This document shows positions 9,350-17,542 of a DNA stretch of 64,000 bases, piece after piece (position 1 is the first letter of the stretch; each line of letters starts with the position of its first letter). The DNA is from CAZGEA01 sp964524515 (GTDB lineage: Bacteria; Patescibacteriota; Microgenomatia; UBA8517), in the NCBI GenBank assembly GCA_964524515.1, contig CAZGEA010000003.1:124001-188000 (forward strand), written 5' to 3'. The notes under the pieces were generated by a model. It was given only the letters and a program-made list of their open reading frames with translations, was not told the origin of the DNA and made no database searches. The translations under genes were made by a program, and so were the position numbers.

Positions 9350-10426
9350 ATGCAAATATTCCAAATGGCAATTTTGCCAGCTCTAATCTCTTGTATAATT
9401 TCATATCTAGTGACCCCAATTGTAATAAAATTCGCCTGGAAATTTGGATTAATTGACGATCCAAAAAAAAATAAACACCCAAAAGTTCTTCATACTAAAC
9501 CTATTCCACGAGGAGGAGGATTAGCAATTTTCATTGGAATTTTTATTACCACTTTAATCTTTCTTCCTCTCAACAAACATATAATTGCAATTCTGATAGG
9601 ACTTTCAATATTACTAATCATGGGGTTAATAGATGACAAAAAAAATTTAAACCCTTACTTACGGGCAATAGTTCAACTAATTGTTGCATTAATTCCAGTA
9701 GCAGCTGGAATTGGAATCGCATATATATCAAATCCAATTAATAACAACATTATAGATTTATCACACCCTCAAATTAACTTTTTCTTACTTGGAAAAATAA
9801 GAAGTATTTGGCTTTTATCAGATACTTTAGCCGTAATTTGGATTGTTTACCTAATGAATGCAATAAACGCCGGAGCAAAAGGAGTCGACGGTCAACTTTC
9901 AGGTGTTATTGGTTTTGCAGCCTTGGGCATTGCAGCATTAGCACTAAAATATCCAAGCGATCTAGCTGAGTGGCCAGTCGTAACTCTTGCAATGATCACT
10001 TCAGGCGCTTTTTTTGGATTCCTTCCATGGCATATTTTTCCTCAAAAAATAATGCCGAGTTTCAGTGGTTCAATGATTGGCGCATTCCTACTTGGAATTT
10101 TATCAATTCTAACTTCTGCAAAAGTTGGAACGCTTGCAATAATTCTAGCATTACCACTATTCGATACCGGTTTTGTAATTATTAAAAGAATAATATCTGG
10201 AAAATCCCCAGTCTGGGGAGATAGGGGACACCTTCATCATAAATTATTAGACAAAGCAAATCTCTCCAAAAAAGAAATTGCATATATTTATTGGGCTACA
10301 ACAGCAATACTCGGTTTGGTGGCATTAACTGCAACAGCTAAAACAAAACTGTATACTATTATTGCAGTTGCCATTGCAATCCTATGGTTTGCAATTTGGC
10401 TAACAAAAAAAGATAAACAAAAATGA
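9350..10426 (+). CDS. WecA/TagO-like polyprenyl-phosphate sugar-1-phosphate transferase
   Basis: A 358-residue multi-pass protein of the MraY/WecA family. Family motifs are present in order: HTKPIPRGGG near residue 45, the Mg-binding pair D95-D96 (LIDDKKNLNP), NAINAGAKGVDG with D180, and the cytoplasmic GDRGHLHHKLLD with H294. These enzymes attach a UDP-sugar phosphate to undecaprenyl phosphate and so start O-antigen, teichoic acid or arabinogalactan-type polymers. The HLHH motif is typical of WecA/WbpL rather than MraY. It overlaps the next gene by ATGA. It is the probable initiating enzyme for the glycan built by the neighbouring transferases. Confidence 0.92.
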   Translation: MQIFQMAILPALISCIISYLVTPIVIKFAWKFGLIDDPKKNKHPKVLHTKPIPRGGGLAIFIGIFITTLIFLPLNKHIIAILIGLSILLIMGLIDDKKNLNPYLRAIVQLIVALIPVAAGIGIAYISNPINNNIIDLSHPQINFFLLGKIRSIWLLSDTLAVIWIVYLMNAINAGAKGVDGQLSGVIGFAALGIAALALKYPSDLAEWPVVTLAMITSGAFFGFLPWHIFPQKIMPSFSGSMIGAFLLGILSILTSAKVGTLAIILALPLFDTGFVIIKRIISGKSPVWGDRGHLHHKLLDKANLSKKEIAYIYWATTAILGLVALTATAKTKLYTIIAVAIAILWFAIWLTKKDKQK

Positions 10427-11355
10427 AAATTTCAATTAAAACATTAATTGCATCTATAAAAATATTACGTCCAATCCACTGGACCAAAAATTTAAGTCTT
10501 TATGCAGCACTTTTATTTTCAGATAGACTATTTGATATTAAATATTTTTCATTAGTAACTTTTGCATTCATCATCTTCAGTCTTGCAGCATCAAGTGTTT
10601 ACATACTAAACGACATTCTAGATAAAGAAAAAGATAAAAACCATCCAATCAAAAAAAATAGACCAATTGCATCAGGAAATCTTCCCATTCCAATCGCAAT
10701 TATTGAATTAATATCAATTGTAACAATCACACTATTCCTTTCAGCGCAATTTCACTTTTTATTAATTGTTATTTTAATTTACTTTGCAATGCAAATTGGT
10801 TATTCATTTTACCTTAAAAATATTCCAGTAATTGATATATTAATTATCGCAGCCGGGTTTATATTAAGAGTATACGCTGGAGCATTCGTAATCGATGCTC
10901 ATCTATCTGTTTGGTTTTTGTTATGTGTAATCTCTGTTGCATTATTTTTAGCAGCAGGTAAAAGAAGAGCTGAATTAGGAGCTCTTGGAACAAGTGGAAT
11001 AACTAGAAAATCTTTAAGCAAATATTCCCCAGAATTATTAAATGCTTATGTTGCAATGTTTGGAAACGCTGCATGGATGAGCTGGTCACTTTTTACATTT
11101 TACGAATCTCCAAGTGCAAGCAAGTCATTTTGGATGTTCTTTGCAGAACTATCTAAAGCAATTACATTTAATAAAACATTAATGATAACAATCCCTTTTG
11201 TTATCTTTTCAATAATGAGATATCAAAGTTTAATATTTGAAGGTAGGGCAGAAACTCCTGAAAAATTATTACTAACTGACAAGGCATTAATAATTTCAGT
11301 CGCTATTTGGGTTTTTCTTGTAACTAGTATTTTATACGGTGGAATAACTCTTTAA
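10423..11355 (+). CDS. UbiA-family prenyltransferase, decaprenyl-phosphate phosphoribosyltransferase-like
   Basis: The 310-residue membrane protein opens with LRPIHWTKNLSLYAALLF. The first Asp-rich motif is N63-D64-x2-D67-x3-D71, directly followed by HPIKKNRPIASG. This exact arrangement distinguishes DPPR synthases (Rv3806c type) from quinone UbiA enzymes. A second conserved region reads GFILRVYAGA, and AAGKRRAEL comes later. The reaction is transfer of 5-phosphoribose from PRPP to polyprenyl phosphate, the first step to polyprenyl-phosphate-arabinose. No DprE1/DprE2-like epimerase is seen nearby, so the final sugar donor may be ribose or be made elsewhere. The gene overlaps the WecA-like gene by 4 bases. 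Confidence 0.88.
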   Translation: MKISIKTLIASIKILRPIHWTKNLSLYAALLFSDRLFDIKYFSLVTFAFIIFSLAASSVYILNDILDKEKDKNHPIKKNRPIASGNLPIPIAIIELISIVTITLFLSAQFHFLLIVILIYFAMQIGYSFYLKNIPVIDILIIAAGFILRVYAGAFVIDAHLSVWFLLCVISVALFLAAGKRRAELGALGTSGITRKSLSKYSPELLNAYVAMFGNAAWMSWSLFTFYESPSASKSFWMFFAELSKAITFNKTLMITIPFVIFSIMRYQSLIFEGRAETPEKLLLTDKALIISVAIWVFLVTSILYGGITL

Positions 11356-11362
11356 TAAAACC

Positions 11363-12190
11363 TTATAGAGCTTTTACAAATTCAGGCGAAACCCATCCAG
11401 ACAAATTATTTTCAAATTTAATCCTATACCATCCACTTTCTGAATCTTTTTCTACCAAAGTATAAGTTTTATTAGAAAATACTCTTCCAATTTCATTGGC
11501 ATCAGCAGAAGGTGACATACGAACAGGCAAATAACCCAATTTTGTTTGTAATATCAAAACGGAAACTGGAATTTTAGATTCATCTGTTGCAATTTTATTC
11601 TGTTCAACTGAACTATGATTAATACTTACATCACGAGCCATTGAAATACTTGCAGTCAAAATATAGCCTGCAATCGTATTCAAAGTAACTTGATAATCAT
11701 CAAAACCTCCGCGCTTAAGCTGCAATTTATGCTCACCCTCAGTCAAATTGGAAACATACACTGGTGCAGATCCAAAATAAACATCATCAACATACACACT
11801 AGCCTGCGTCGGTGTTGTTACAATCGATAAATCACTTAGATTAGAACCGTTTTCCTCAAATGTAAAAATCTCTCCTGATGAGTCACTTATATTTTTTGAA
11901 AAATTATGTTTTACAATAGTACGCACTCCGGCAACCAAAGAAACATTTGTTTCAAAAGGGGAGGCAGGGGAGTCATTTGCAATTATCTTTACAGAAATAT
12001 TTCTTGCCGGATAAATTGCAGTATAAGGTGTTGTACCAACATTCCTGCCATCAATATAGACTTTTGAAGGCACATTGCTATCAATAAGTATCTGCGATTC
12101 CCCTGGTTTTACAAAACTAAATAAGGATACTGTGAAAACTATCCCCAAAACAATGAAAAAAGTTAATACAATTATATAAATTTTTTTCAC
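11363..12190 (-). CDS. membrane-anchored PEGA-domain protein with C-terminal SH3-like domain
   Basis: The 275-residue protein starts with GTG (KKIYII follows), then one N-terminal transmembrane segment (about 4-26). Two PEGA repeats follow: roughly residues 33-100, with VYIDGRNVGTTPY, and 115-185, with VYVDDVYFGSAPVY. The C-terminal 70 residues (LPVRMSPSADANEIGRV, then GWYRIKF, then GWVSPEFV) form a bacterial SH3 domain that typically binds cell-wall peptides. A GAGAA ribosome site precedes the start. It converges on the DPPR-synthase gene with only 7 bases between the stops. The probable location is outside the membrane, attached to the wall. Confidence 0.88.
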   Translation of the reverse strand: MKKIYIIVLTFFIVLGIVFTVSLFSFVKPGESQILIDSNVPSKVYIDGRNVGTTPYTAIYPARNISVKIIANDSPASPFETNVSLVAGVRTIVKHNFSKNISDSSGEIFTFEENGSNLSDLSIVTTPTQASVYVDDVYFGSAPVYVSNLTEGEHKLQLKRGGFDDYQVTLNTIAGYILTASISMARDVSINHSSVEQNKIATDESKIPVSVLILQTKLGYLPVRMSPSADANEIGRVFSNKTYTLVEKDSESGWYRIKFENNLSGWVSPEFVKAL

Positions 12191-12221
12191 TTCTCAGTCT
12201 AGCATAAAAATAACAATACTC

Positions 12222-12278
12222 TTGACAAAGCTAAAATTGAGTTTTATATTATTAGCATAGAGGCAATAAGAGTGCTAA
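12222..12278 (+). promoter_or_regulatory. heat-shock promoter with CIRCE-like HrcA operator
   Basis: A sigma-70-type promoter is complete: TTGACA at 12222-12227, a 17-base spacer, and TATATT at 12245-12250. Directly downstream lies TTAGCATAG, 9 bases, then GAGTGCTAA (12252-12278). This has the exact spacing of the CIRCE element. The right half is perfect and the left half has three mismatches at its inner end. HrcA repressor would sit at the transcription start, so hsp20 is expected to be induced by heat or misfolded protein. No hrcA gene lies in the window. Confidence 0.85.
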
Positions 12279-12372
12279 CTCTACTCTATTCTAATACTAT
12301 AGGTAGAAATGAACTCTTACTCCCCTTTCATTTAAATCAAAATAATATTTTTATAAAAAAGGAGGTGAAAAC

Positions 12373-12768
12373 ATGAATAACATTATAAGAAAAGATCCAA
12401 TCTCACAATTATTATCATGGCCAAAATGGATCGATGAATTTGATATGCCAGTTCGTAATCGTGGCTTAAAAATTCACGAAACTGATAAAGATATTGTGGC
12501 TGAAGCTATTGTTGCAGGTGTCCCATCCAAAAATGTTGACGTAGACATTGAAGATGGAATTCTTACAATCAAAGCAAATGATATTGAAGAAAGCAATAAA
12601 AATGAAGCTGATTACTCAATATCTAGTTATCAATACTATTATTCTGCAGCACTCTCAGGTGGACAATGGGATAAAGCCCAAGCATCCATCAAAGATGGTG
12701 TAGTAAAAGTAACTATTCCAAAAACTGAAAGTTCTCGTCCACGAAAAATAACAGTAAAGGAAGAGTAA
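12373..12768 (+). CDS. Hsp20/alpha-crystallin small heat-shock protein
   Basis: The 131-residue protein has a short N-terminal arm (ISQLLSWPKWIDEF) and an alpha-crystallin domain (residues about 30-125). Core signatures are KIHETDKDIVAEAIVAGV, VDVDIEDGILTIKA, and KDGVVKVTIPK. The C-terminal tail PRKITVKEE follows the domain. It acts as an ATP-independent holdase for unfolding proteins in the cytoplasm. The start has the strongest ribosome site of the window (GGAGGT at 12361-12366, 6 bases before ATG) after a leader of about 115 bases. The CIRCE-like operator upstream and a terminator downstream make it a single-gene unit. Confidence 0.95.
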   Translation: MNNIIRKDPISQLLSWPKWIDEFDMPVRNRGLKIHETDKDIVAEAIVAGVPSKNVDVDIEDGILTIKANDIEESNKNEADYSISSYQYYYSAALSGGQWDKAQASIKDGVVKVTIPKTESSRPRKITVKEE

Positions 12769-12780
12769 AACTTTTCAACA

Positions 12781-12816
12781 AAAAAATCCTCGCCACCAAT
12801 AGGTGAGGATTTTTTG
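12781..12816 (+). terminator. intrinsic terminator after hsp20
   Basis: An A-rich 5' arm with TCCTCGCC pairs with GGTGAGGA (one G-T pair) and is followed by TTTTTT. The arms flank a short loop around 12795-12801. The terminator ends about 20 bases before the tRNA gene, so the tRNA needs its own promoter. TAAAAT at 12822-12827 is a candidate -10 box. Confidence 0.88.
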
Positions 12817-12836
12817 TGTGATAAAATACATTCAAT

Positions 12837-12908
12837 GGCCAGATGGCGAAGTGGAAACGCTGCGGTCTGCAAAACCGCCATGCGCGGGTCCGATTCCCGC
12901 TCTGGCCT
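12837..12908 (+). tRNA. trnC: tRNA-Cys (anticodon GCA)
   Basis: The cloverleaf can be drawn fully. The acceptor GGCCAGA pairs with TCTGGCC. The D arm is GCG/CGC. The anticodon stem GCGGT/ACCGC holds the loop CTGCAAA with anticodon GCA at 12869-12871 inside the loop 12867-12873. The variable loop has 5 bases, and the T arm GCGGG/CCCGC has loop TCCGATT. The discriminator base is T, as expected for tRNA-Cys. CCA is not encoded and must be added after transcription. The next gene starts only 2 bases downstream. Confidence 0.96.
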
Positions 12909-12910
12909 CA

Positions 12911-13213
12911 ATGATCAAAATAAAAGCTAAAAAAACCAACTTAATTGAAAGTTTAGTTGGTTTAATTGGAGAAAAAAAACCATACCCTCTCTTACTAAAT
13001 ACAAATTTTGGAATTCATACTTTTTTTATGAAATATCCAATAGATATTGTTGTTTTAGATAAAAATAATACAGTTGTAAAAATAAAAAGAAATTTAGCTC
13101 CCTGGAAATTATTTTTCTATTCCCCTATTTATTCAAAAATCCTAGAATTGCCATATGGATTTATTGATCATTTAAAAATTAAAGTTTCTTCAAAACTCGA
13201 TATTTACCATTAA
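12911..13213 (+). CDS. DUF192 family protein
   Basis: The 100-residue protein matches the DUF192 core: GIHTFFMKYPIDIVVLDKNN, then a KIKRNLAPWK strand, then ILELPYGFID in place of the usual vLELpaG. The start at 12911 is chosen because the upstream in-frame extension would run through the tRNA-Cys gene. Most DUF192 proteins are secreted, but this one has no signal peptide. The domain is small and beta-rich and its role is unknown. The 3' end overlaps the end of convergent dprA by 35 bases. It may be transcribed together with the tRNA. Confidence 0.85.
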   Translation: MIKIKAKKTNLIESLVGLIGEKKPYPLLLNTNFGIHTFFMKYPIDIVVLDKNNTVVKIKRNLAPWKLFFYSPIYSKILELPYGFIDHLKIKVSSKLDIYH

Positions 13214-14060
13214 CCTCCAAAACCAATCCTTTAAGCCCCATCATGCTCAATTTACTGCTTAATTCTACTATCTCAATGTTTAAAATAACGGACAATTCAT
13301 CAATAGTTAGCTCCTCAGAACTCAAAATTTTACAAATATTCTGCTCAAATAAATCCAGGTCAATATAAACATTTTCTTGACCTTTAGTATTAACTACTCC
13401 CCCTAAAATATCAGATGAATCTGTAACCAATTTTCCCACTCCCGCTTTAATTAAATCATTTGTTCCTTCAGACGAAGATGATGTAATTGGCCCTGGAATT
13501 AGCCATATCTTCTTTTTTTGCTTTTTCGCAATATTTGCAGTTATCAAACTACCACTATTTTTTTTGGCTTCAACAACCAATACACCAAGTGTTGATAATC
13601 CAGAAACAATCCTATTCCTTTGGGGGTAGGTCCAAAGTTTTGGCTTAGTATTTGCTTCATATTCAGAAAAAACAACTCCGCCACTTTCAAGTATTTGAGA
13701 ATATAAATTATCATTTTCACTTGGATAAACATAATTTAAACCACAACCAAAAACAGCGATTGTAATTCCACCACAATTAATAGTTTGTTTGTGTACATCA
13801 GTATCCACTCCATACATAAACCCAGAAATAGTTGTAATTTTATTTGAAACAAAATCTGTAACAAAACTTGAAACCACTTGTCTGCCATAACCAGTCTCTC
13901 GTCTTGATCCAACTATTGCAATTGTTTTATTAGATAATTCAGAATTAATTTCTCCTCTATAAAACAATTTTTTAGGTGCATCATTTATTTTAGCTAATTC
14001 ACTTGGATATAATTTATCACCCAATAATATTTCCTTAATTTCAAAATCACTCCATTTCAT
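13179..14060 (-). CDS. dprA: DNA-processing protein DprA
   Basis: A 293-residue protein with the DprA Rossmann core. The signatures are IAIVGSRRETGYGRQ, SGFMYGVDTDVHKQ, VFGCGLNYVYPSEN, FPQRNRI-type YPQRNRIVSGLS, and VVEAKKNSGSLITANIA. The C-terminal 60 residues form the winged-helix domain (LTIDELSVILNIEI). DprA loads RecA on incoming single-stranded DNA during natural transformation. It is the last gene of an apparent operon comM-yraN-dprA on the minus strand, 14 bases after yraN. This trio is widespread in CPR genomes and fits uptake of foreign DNA. Confidence 0.96.
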   Translation of the reverse strand: MKWSDFEIKEILLGDKLYPSELAKINDAPKKLFYRGEINSELSNKTIAIVGSRRETGYGRQVVSSFVTDFVSNKITTISGFMYGVDTDVHKQTINCGGITIAVFGCGLNYVYPSENDNLYSQILESGGVVFSEYEANTKPKLWTYPQRNRIVSGLSTLGVLVVEAKKNSGSLITANIAKKQKKKIWLIPGPITSSSSEGTNDLIKAGVGKLVTDSSDILGGVVNTKGQENVYIDLDLFEQNICKILSSEELTIDELSVILNIEIVELSSKLSMMGLKGLVLEVNGKYRVLKKL

Positions 14061-14074
14061 TTGTAATCTATTTA

Positions 14075-14449
14075 TTATTGACCAACATTTTCATAATGAG
14101 AAGTTCTGATAGGAATAAAATTTCGATCTGTCACAATACAAATCGCATCAATTCTATAATTTGAATAACTATTCAAAATCTTTGAATTTTTCTGCAAATA
14201 TGCAATTGAGGTATTTTGTATTTGCAAAATTTTACGCTTTCCAATCATTTCTTCAGGAGTTCCAAATTTATCACCTATTTTAAGTTTCACTTCAACAAAA
14301 ACTAAAATATTATTTTTTAAACAAATAATATCTATCTCTCCAAATTTTGTCTTAAAATTCGATTCAACAATCTGATATCCATTTTTAATTAAATATTCTC
14401 TAGCCATTGCCTCCCCCAATCTTCCAGTTGCAAAATTTTCTTTTTTCAT
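14075..14449 (-). CDS. yraN: YraN/UPF0102 family nuclease-like protein
   Basis: This 124-residue protein carries the YraN pattern: ATGRLGEAMAREYLIKNGY at the N-terminus, FKTKFGEIDII as motif with conserved Glu and Asp, LVFVEVKLK as the E-x-K strand, and KRKILQIQNTSIAYL. The fold is of the Holliday-junction-resolvase/restriction-nuclease type. The E-D-ExK residues are all kept, so metal-dependent nuclease activity is possible. No role is firmly established for the family. ATGA overlap with comM shows translational coupling within the competence-related operon. Confidence 0.93.
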   Translation of the reverse strand: MKKENFATGRLGEAMAREYLIKNGYQIVESNFKTKFGEIDIICLKNNILVFVEVKLKIGDKFGTPEEMIGKRKILQIQNTSIAYLQKNSKILNSYSNYRIDAICIVTDRNFIPIRTSHYENVGQ

Positions 14450-15984
14450 TCAACAGTTCTTATTCTGTACTGCAATGCCTCAGCCACATGTTCCATCTTA
14501 ATATTTTCCTGGTTCTCCAAATCAGCAATTGTACGAGAAACCTTTATCAAACGAAAATAAGTCCTCGCTGACAAATTATAATTATTAACAGCTTGTTTTA
14601 ATATTTTCGAAGCATCATCAGTCATTTTACAAAATTCATTAATATGTTTATTTTTCATATTTGCATTAACAAAAATATTGCCATTTTCAAATCTCTTCGA
14701 TTGAATTCTACGTGCACTTTTAACTTTTTCTCTAATTAACAATGAACTATCACCTTTTATTAATGATTTAGAACTCGCAATCAATTTATCAACATCCACT
14801 GCAGGAACATTAATATGTAAATCAATCCTATCCATTAGTGGCCCAGATAATTTTGATGAATATCTTAAGATTGCTCTTGGCGAGCATTTACATTCTTTCT
14901 TAAGATCTCCCAAGAAACCACATGGACAAGGATTTGCTGCAGCAACTAAAGAAAACTGAGCAGGAAAAGTAAAACTACCAGCAGCACGCGACACTGTAAC
15001 TATTCCATCTTCAAGTGGTTGCCTCAAAGCCTCAAGTGTTGATCTTCCAAATTCTGGAAACTCATCTAAAAACAAAACCCCACAATGAGAAAGTGAAATC
15101 TCTCCCGGGTGAGGATTTGAACCACCACCAATTAATCCAATACGGCTTGTCGTGTGATGCACTACTCTAAATGGACGAGCATAAATCAAAGCAGTTCCAG
15201 GGCTCATGTTTCCAGTTAATGAATAAATCTTGGTTACTTCCAAACTTTCCTCTTCAGTTAATGGTGGAAGTATTCCAGCCATCGCTCGAGCAAGCATTGT
15301 CTTTCCAGATCCAGGCGGCCCCTGCATAAAAACATTATGTCCACCAGCCGCAGCAATAATCAGTGCACGCTTAGCTTGTTGTTGGCCAACAATTTCATTA
15401 AAATCAAACTGAGCTGGCAAATTATCTTCAATTTCATCTTCAATCAATATCTTTTCAAGTACAGGAATACTAAAAGAGCCATTTAGGTGATTAATTAAAT
15501 CGATAAGTGATGAAACAGGATATGTATTTACAGATCTAATAACTGCAGCCTCTTGAGCAGATACTTTAGGTATAAACAAATTCACAACTTTTAAATTTTT
15601 AGCAGAAGTTGCAAGTAAAAAGACACCTTTGGTATGCCGCAATGTTCCATCAAGTGAAAGTTCACCATAAAAAAAGGATTTGTCTTCGGGTAATTTTACA
15701 ATTCCCATACAAACCAAAATCCCCACAGCAATCGGTAAATCATATAAACTCCCCTCTTTAGGCAAATCAGCAGGAGCCAAATTAACAACAATTTTCGATT
15801 GAGGAAAATCAATACCAGTATTAGTTAACGCTGTCTTCACACGCTCTTTAGCCTCCTCAACTGCCTTATCAGGCAATCCAATAATTGTAAACGAAGGAAA
15901 TCCTTTAGAAAAAATATTTACTTCAACTTCCAGTAAAACTGTTTCCAATCCAATATGGGTTGCAGAATAAACCTTAGCAAGCAT
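14446..15984 (-). CDS. comM: ComM/YifB family Mg-chelatase-like AAA+ ATPase
   Basis: The 512-residue protein is full length. The N-terminal Lon-protease-like domain runs to about residue 170 (IIGLPDKAVEEAKERV, NLAPADLPKEG). The AAA+ core has Walker A GPPGSGKT near residue 220 and Walker B GVLFLDEFPEF. The family cysteine motif reads ANPCPCGF and CKCSP, and the C-terminal Mg_chelatase_C helices follow. ComM is a hexameric branch-migration helicase that extends recombination during transformation. It is the first gene of the comM-yraN-dprA operon, and its ATG is 107 bases from the divergent M23 peptidase gene. Confidence 0.96.
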   Translation of the reverse strand: MLAKVYSATHIGLETVLLEVEVNIFSKGFPSFTIIGLPDKAVEEAKERVKTALTNTGIDFPQSKIVVNLAPADLPKEGSLYDLPIAVGILVCMGIVKLPEDKSFFYGELSLDGTLRHTKGVFLLATSAKNLKVVNLFIPKVSAQEAAVIRSVNTYPVSSLIDLINHLNGSFSIPVLEKILIEDEIEDNLPAQFDFNEIVGQQQAKRALIIAAAGGHNVFMQGPPGSGKTMLARAMAGILPPLTEEESLEVTKIYSLTGNMSPGTALIYARPFRVVHHTTSRIGLIGGGSNPHPGEISLSHCGVLFLDEFPEFGRSTLEALRQPLEDGIVTVSRAAGSFTFPAQFSLVAAANPCPCGFLGDLKKECKCSPRAILRYSSKLSGPLMDRIDLHINVPAVDVDKLIASSKSLIKGDSSLLIREKVKSARRIQSKRFENGNIFVNANMKNKHINEFCKMTDDASKILKQAVNNYNLSARTYFRLIKVSRTIADLENQENIKMEHVAEALQYRIRTVE

Positions 15985-16007
15985 TAATTAAGTTTATATC
16001 AAAAAAC

Positions 16008-16103
16008 TTGATTTTTCTTCTATTTTGAGGTATATTATGGGTCTTCTGCCCACAGTGTTCGTGCCTGTATTTTTGCCTGTTTATCCCACTCTTGTGGGAG
16101 AAT
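16008..16103 (+). promoter_or_regulatory. promoter and hairpin leader of the M23 peptidase gene
   Basis: TTGATT at 16008-16013, a 17-base spacer and TATATT at 16031-16036 make a good promoter. The leader of about 60 bases is richer in G and C than its surroundings. It ends in a hairpin (TCCCAC 16084-16089 paired with GTGGGA 16094-16099, 4-base loop) that contains most of the GGGAG ribosome site. Hiding of the ribosome site would allow control of translation. Confidence 0.55.
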
Positions 16104-16712
16104 ATGCTGAAAAAAATATATTCCATTCTGCCTCACAAATACCGTAACAGGTCGGGCTCGCTGTTGTCTAAAATCTTCGTAAGCATATTTGAGCACAAAA
16201 GAATATCTACCTTCATAGGCACAAATCTTGTTGTTTTAGCCTTCGCTGGAGTAATGATTCCAAGGCCCGCAATATCAGCCGATCCATTTAGTATTCCAAG
16301 CCCAATTGATCTCACATTTGCCCAAGAAATCAAGATCGACACAGAAAGAGCAGTTCAAATCCCTGTCAAAAAACTCAGCATTACCCAAGGGTTTTCGATC
16401 TTCCACCCTGGGGTTGATTTGGATGGGTTAACCGGTGATTCCATAAATCCAATTATGGGTGGAAAAGTCATTGGAATCCAGCATTCCCACTTAAACTATG
16501 GTAATGCAATCATCATTGACCACGGAAATCAAATAACCTCACTTTACGCTCATTTATCCAAAATTTTCGTAAAAATCGGAGATGAAGTCAATTCAAACTC
16601 AATTATCGGTTTAATGGGATCAACTGGCCACTCAACTGGAGATCATTTGCATCTTGAAGTTCGTGTTAAAGGATATCCTGTTAACCCAAGAACAATTATT
16701 CCTTTAAAATAA
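16104..16712 (+). CDS. M23 (LytM-type) zinc metallopeptidase, membrane-anchored
   Basis: A 202-residue protein with a basic N-terminus, one membrane segment (about residues 34-52), a linker, and an M23 domain. Zinc ligands and catalytic residues are complete: H101 and D105 (FHPGVD), the H of LYAHLSK, and H181-x-H183 (DHLHLEV). It is expected to cut peptidoglycan cross-bridges outside the membrane. I chose ATG at 16104 because it follows GGGAG, though a TTG 12 bases upstream is also in frame. A 36-codon frame from 16037 overlaps the start in another phase and might regulate it. Confidence 0.92.
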   Translation: MLKKIYSILPHKYRNRSGSLLSKIFVSIFEHKRISTFIGTNLVVLAFAGVMIPRPAISADPFSIPSPIDLTFAQEIKIDTERAVQIPVKKLSITQGFSIFHPGVDLDGLTGDSINPIMGGKVIGIQHSHLNYGNAIIIDHGNQITSLYAHLSKIFVKIGDEVNSNSIIGLMGSTGHSTGDHLHLEVRVKGYPVNPRTIIPLK

Positions 16713-16717
16713 TATAA

Positions 16718-16729
16718 GGCTAATTAGCC
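16718..16729. terminator. 12-bp palindrome between convergent genes
   Basis: GGCTAATTAGCC reads the same on both strands and spans the stop of the LytR_C gene, 6 bases after the M23 stop. T-rich flanks on either side are weak, so it is only a possible bidirectional terminator or pause site. Confidence 0.35.
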
Positions 16730-17463
16730 CCGACAGTCACTACAATGTCATAAACATTCTTGGAATTCAATGTCTCACCAACTTCAACCTCATATCCAGA
16801 TTGTAATGTTGATTTTAATGTATTTCTAACACTTTCAGGCACACTTTCTTTAAATTGCAATTGAGTTTTTTCAAAATCATAACTCTTAGCATTACCAGTA
16901 TAAGAAACTTTAAATTTTGCCTTTTCAAGTAAAGTCTTAACTTTTCCAGCCTCACCAATTCGCCCACTACCATTTAATACACTCAAACTATATGTATTCA
17001 ATGCTGCAGCAGAAGCCACAGGCGTGGCAATCGGAGTTGAGCTCGCAAGAGGAGCATTTGTTGAATCGGGTTTACTACTTGGTTTTGAAGTTTCAACTGC
17101 AGTCTGTCCATTTTCCTCGCCAGTTCCTTGAATATAAACATAAATCCCACCAGAAACCACAGCCACCAACAAAGCTACACCAAGCGTAATCAAAAATAGT
17201 GGAAAAAACCCAACTTTATCTTTTGATTCAAACAACTCATCATTTACCTGCACTTCAGCTGGAACTTCTTGTGTTTGTGTCTCTGTTTCCTTGATTTCGT
17301 TATTTATTTTCTCTTTATCCTCCATAACACCAATATTTGATTCAACATTTGGTTCAACAGATATTTCTGTTGGTAAAAGCTCTTCAACAACAGGTCTAAC
17401 TCTATGCGTTTGAGGCTTTTGTGCTTCAATTGTTTTCTTTTTCAATCTCTTAAGTTTAGGCAT
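16720..17463 (-). CDS. membrane-anchored LytR C-terminal (LytR_C) domain protein
   Basis: The 247-residue protein has a cytoplasmic basic N-terminus (PKLKRLKKK) and an acidic low-complexity stretch. One membrane helix (about residues 85-112) precedes a Ser/Thr/Pro/Ala linker and a LytR_C domain (YSLSVLNGSGRIGEAGKV, AKFKVSYTGNA). LytR_C domains accompany wall-polymer ligases and probably bind cell-wall glycans. Here the catalytic LCP domain is absent, as is common in CPR. I chose the ATG at 17463 and not an upstream one, because TATAAT lies 7 bases before it on the minus strand. Confidence 0.88.
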   Translation of the reverse strand: MPKLKRLKKKTIEAQKPQTHRVRPVVEELLPTEISVEPNVESNIGVMEDKEKINNEIKETETQTQEVPAEVQVNDELFESKDKVGFFPLFLITLGVALLVAVVSGGIYVYIQGTGEENGQTAVETSKPSSKPDSTNAPLASSTPIATPVASAAALNTYSLSVLNGSGRIGEAGKVKTLLEKAKFKVSYTGNAKSYDFEKTQLQFKESVPESVRNTLKSTLQSGYEVEVGETLNSKNVYDIVVTVGAN

Positions 17464-17476
17464 TGGATTAATTATA
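17464..17476 (-). promoter_or_regulatory. leaderless-type -10 box of the LytR_C gene
   Basis: On the minus strand TATAAT (17471-17476) is separated by 7 bases from ATG at 17463. Transcription would begin at or within a base of the start codon. This fixes the start against a longer in-frame alternative. Confidence 0.55.
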
Positions 17477-17542
17477 GCAAAATGCCAATTGATTATAAAC
17501 AATTAACTACTTTATATTTAATATATAAAGAAGGTGATATAA

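Noticed and set aside
12803..12910. In-frame 5' extension of the DUF192 gene
   Set aside because: It runs through the hsp20 terminator and the whole tRNA-Cys gene, whose cloverleaf is complete.
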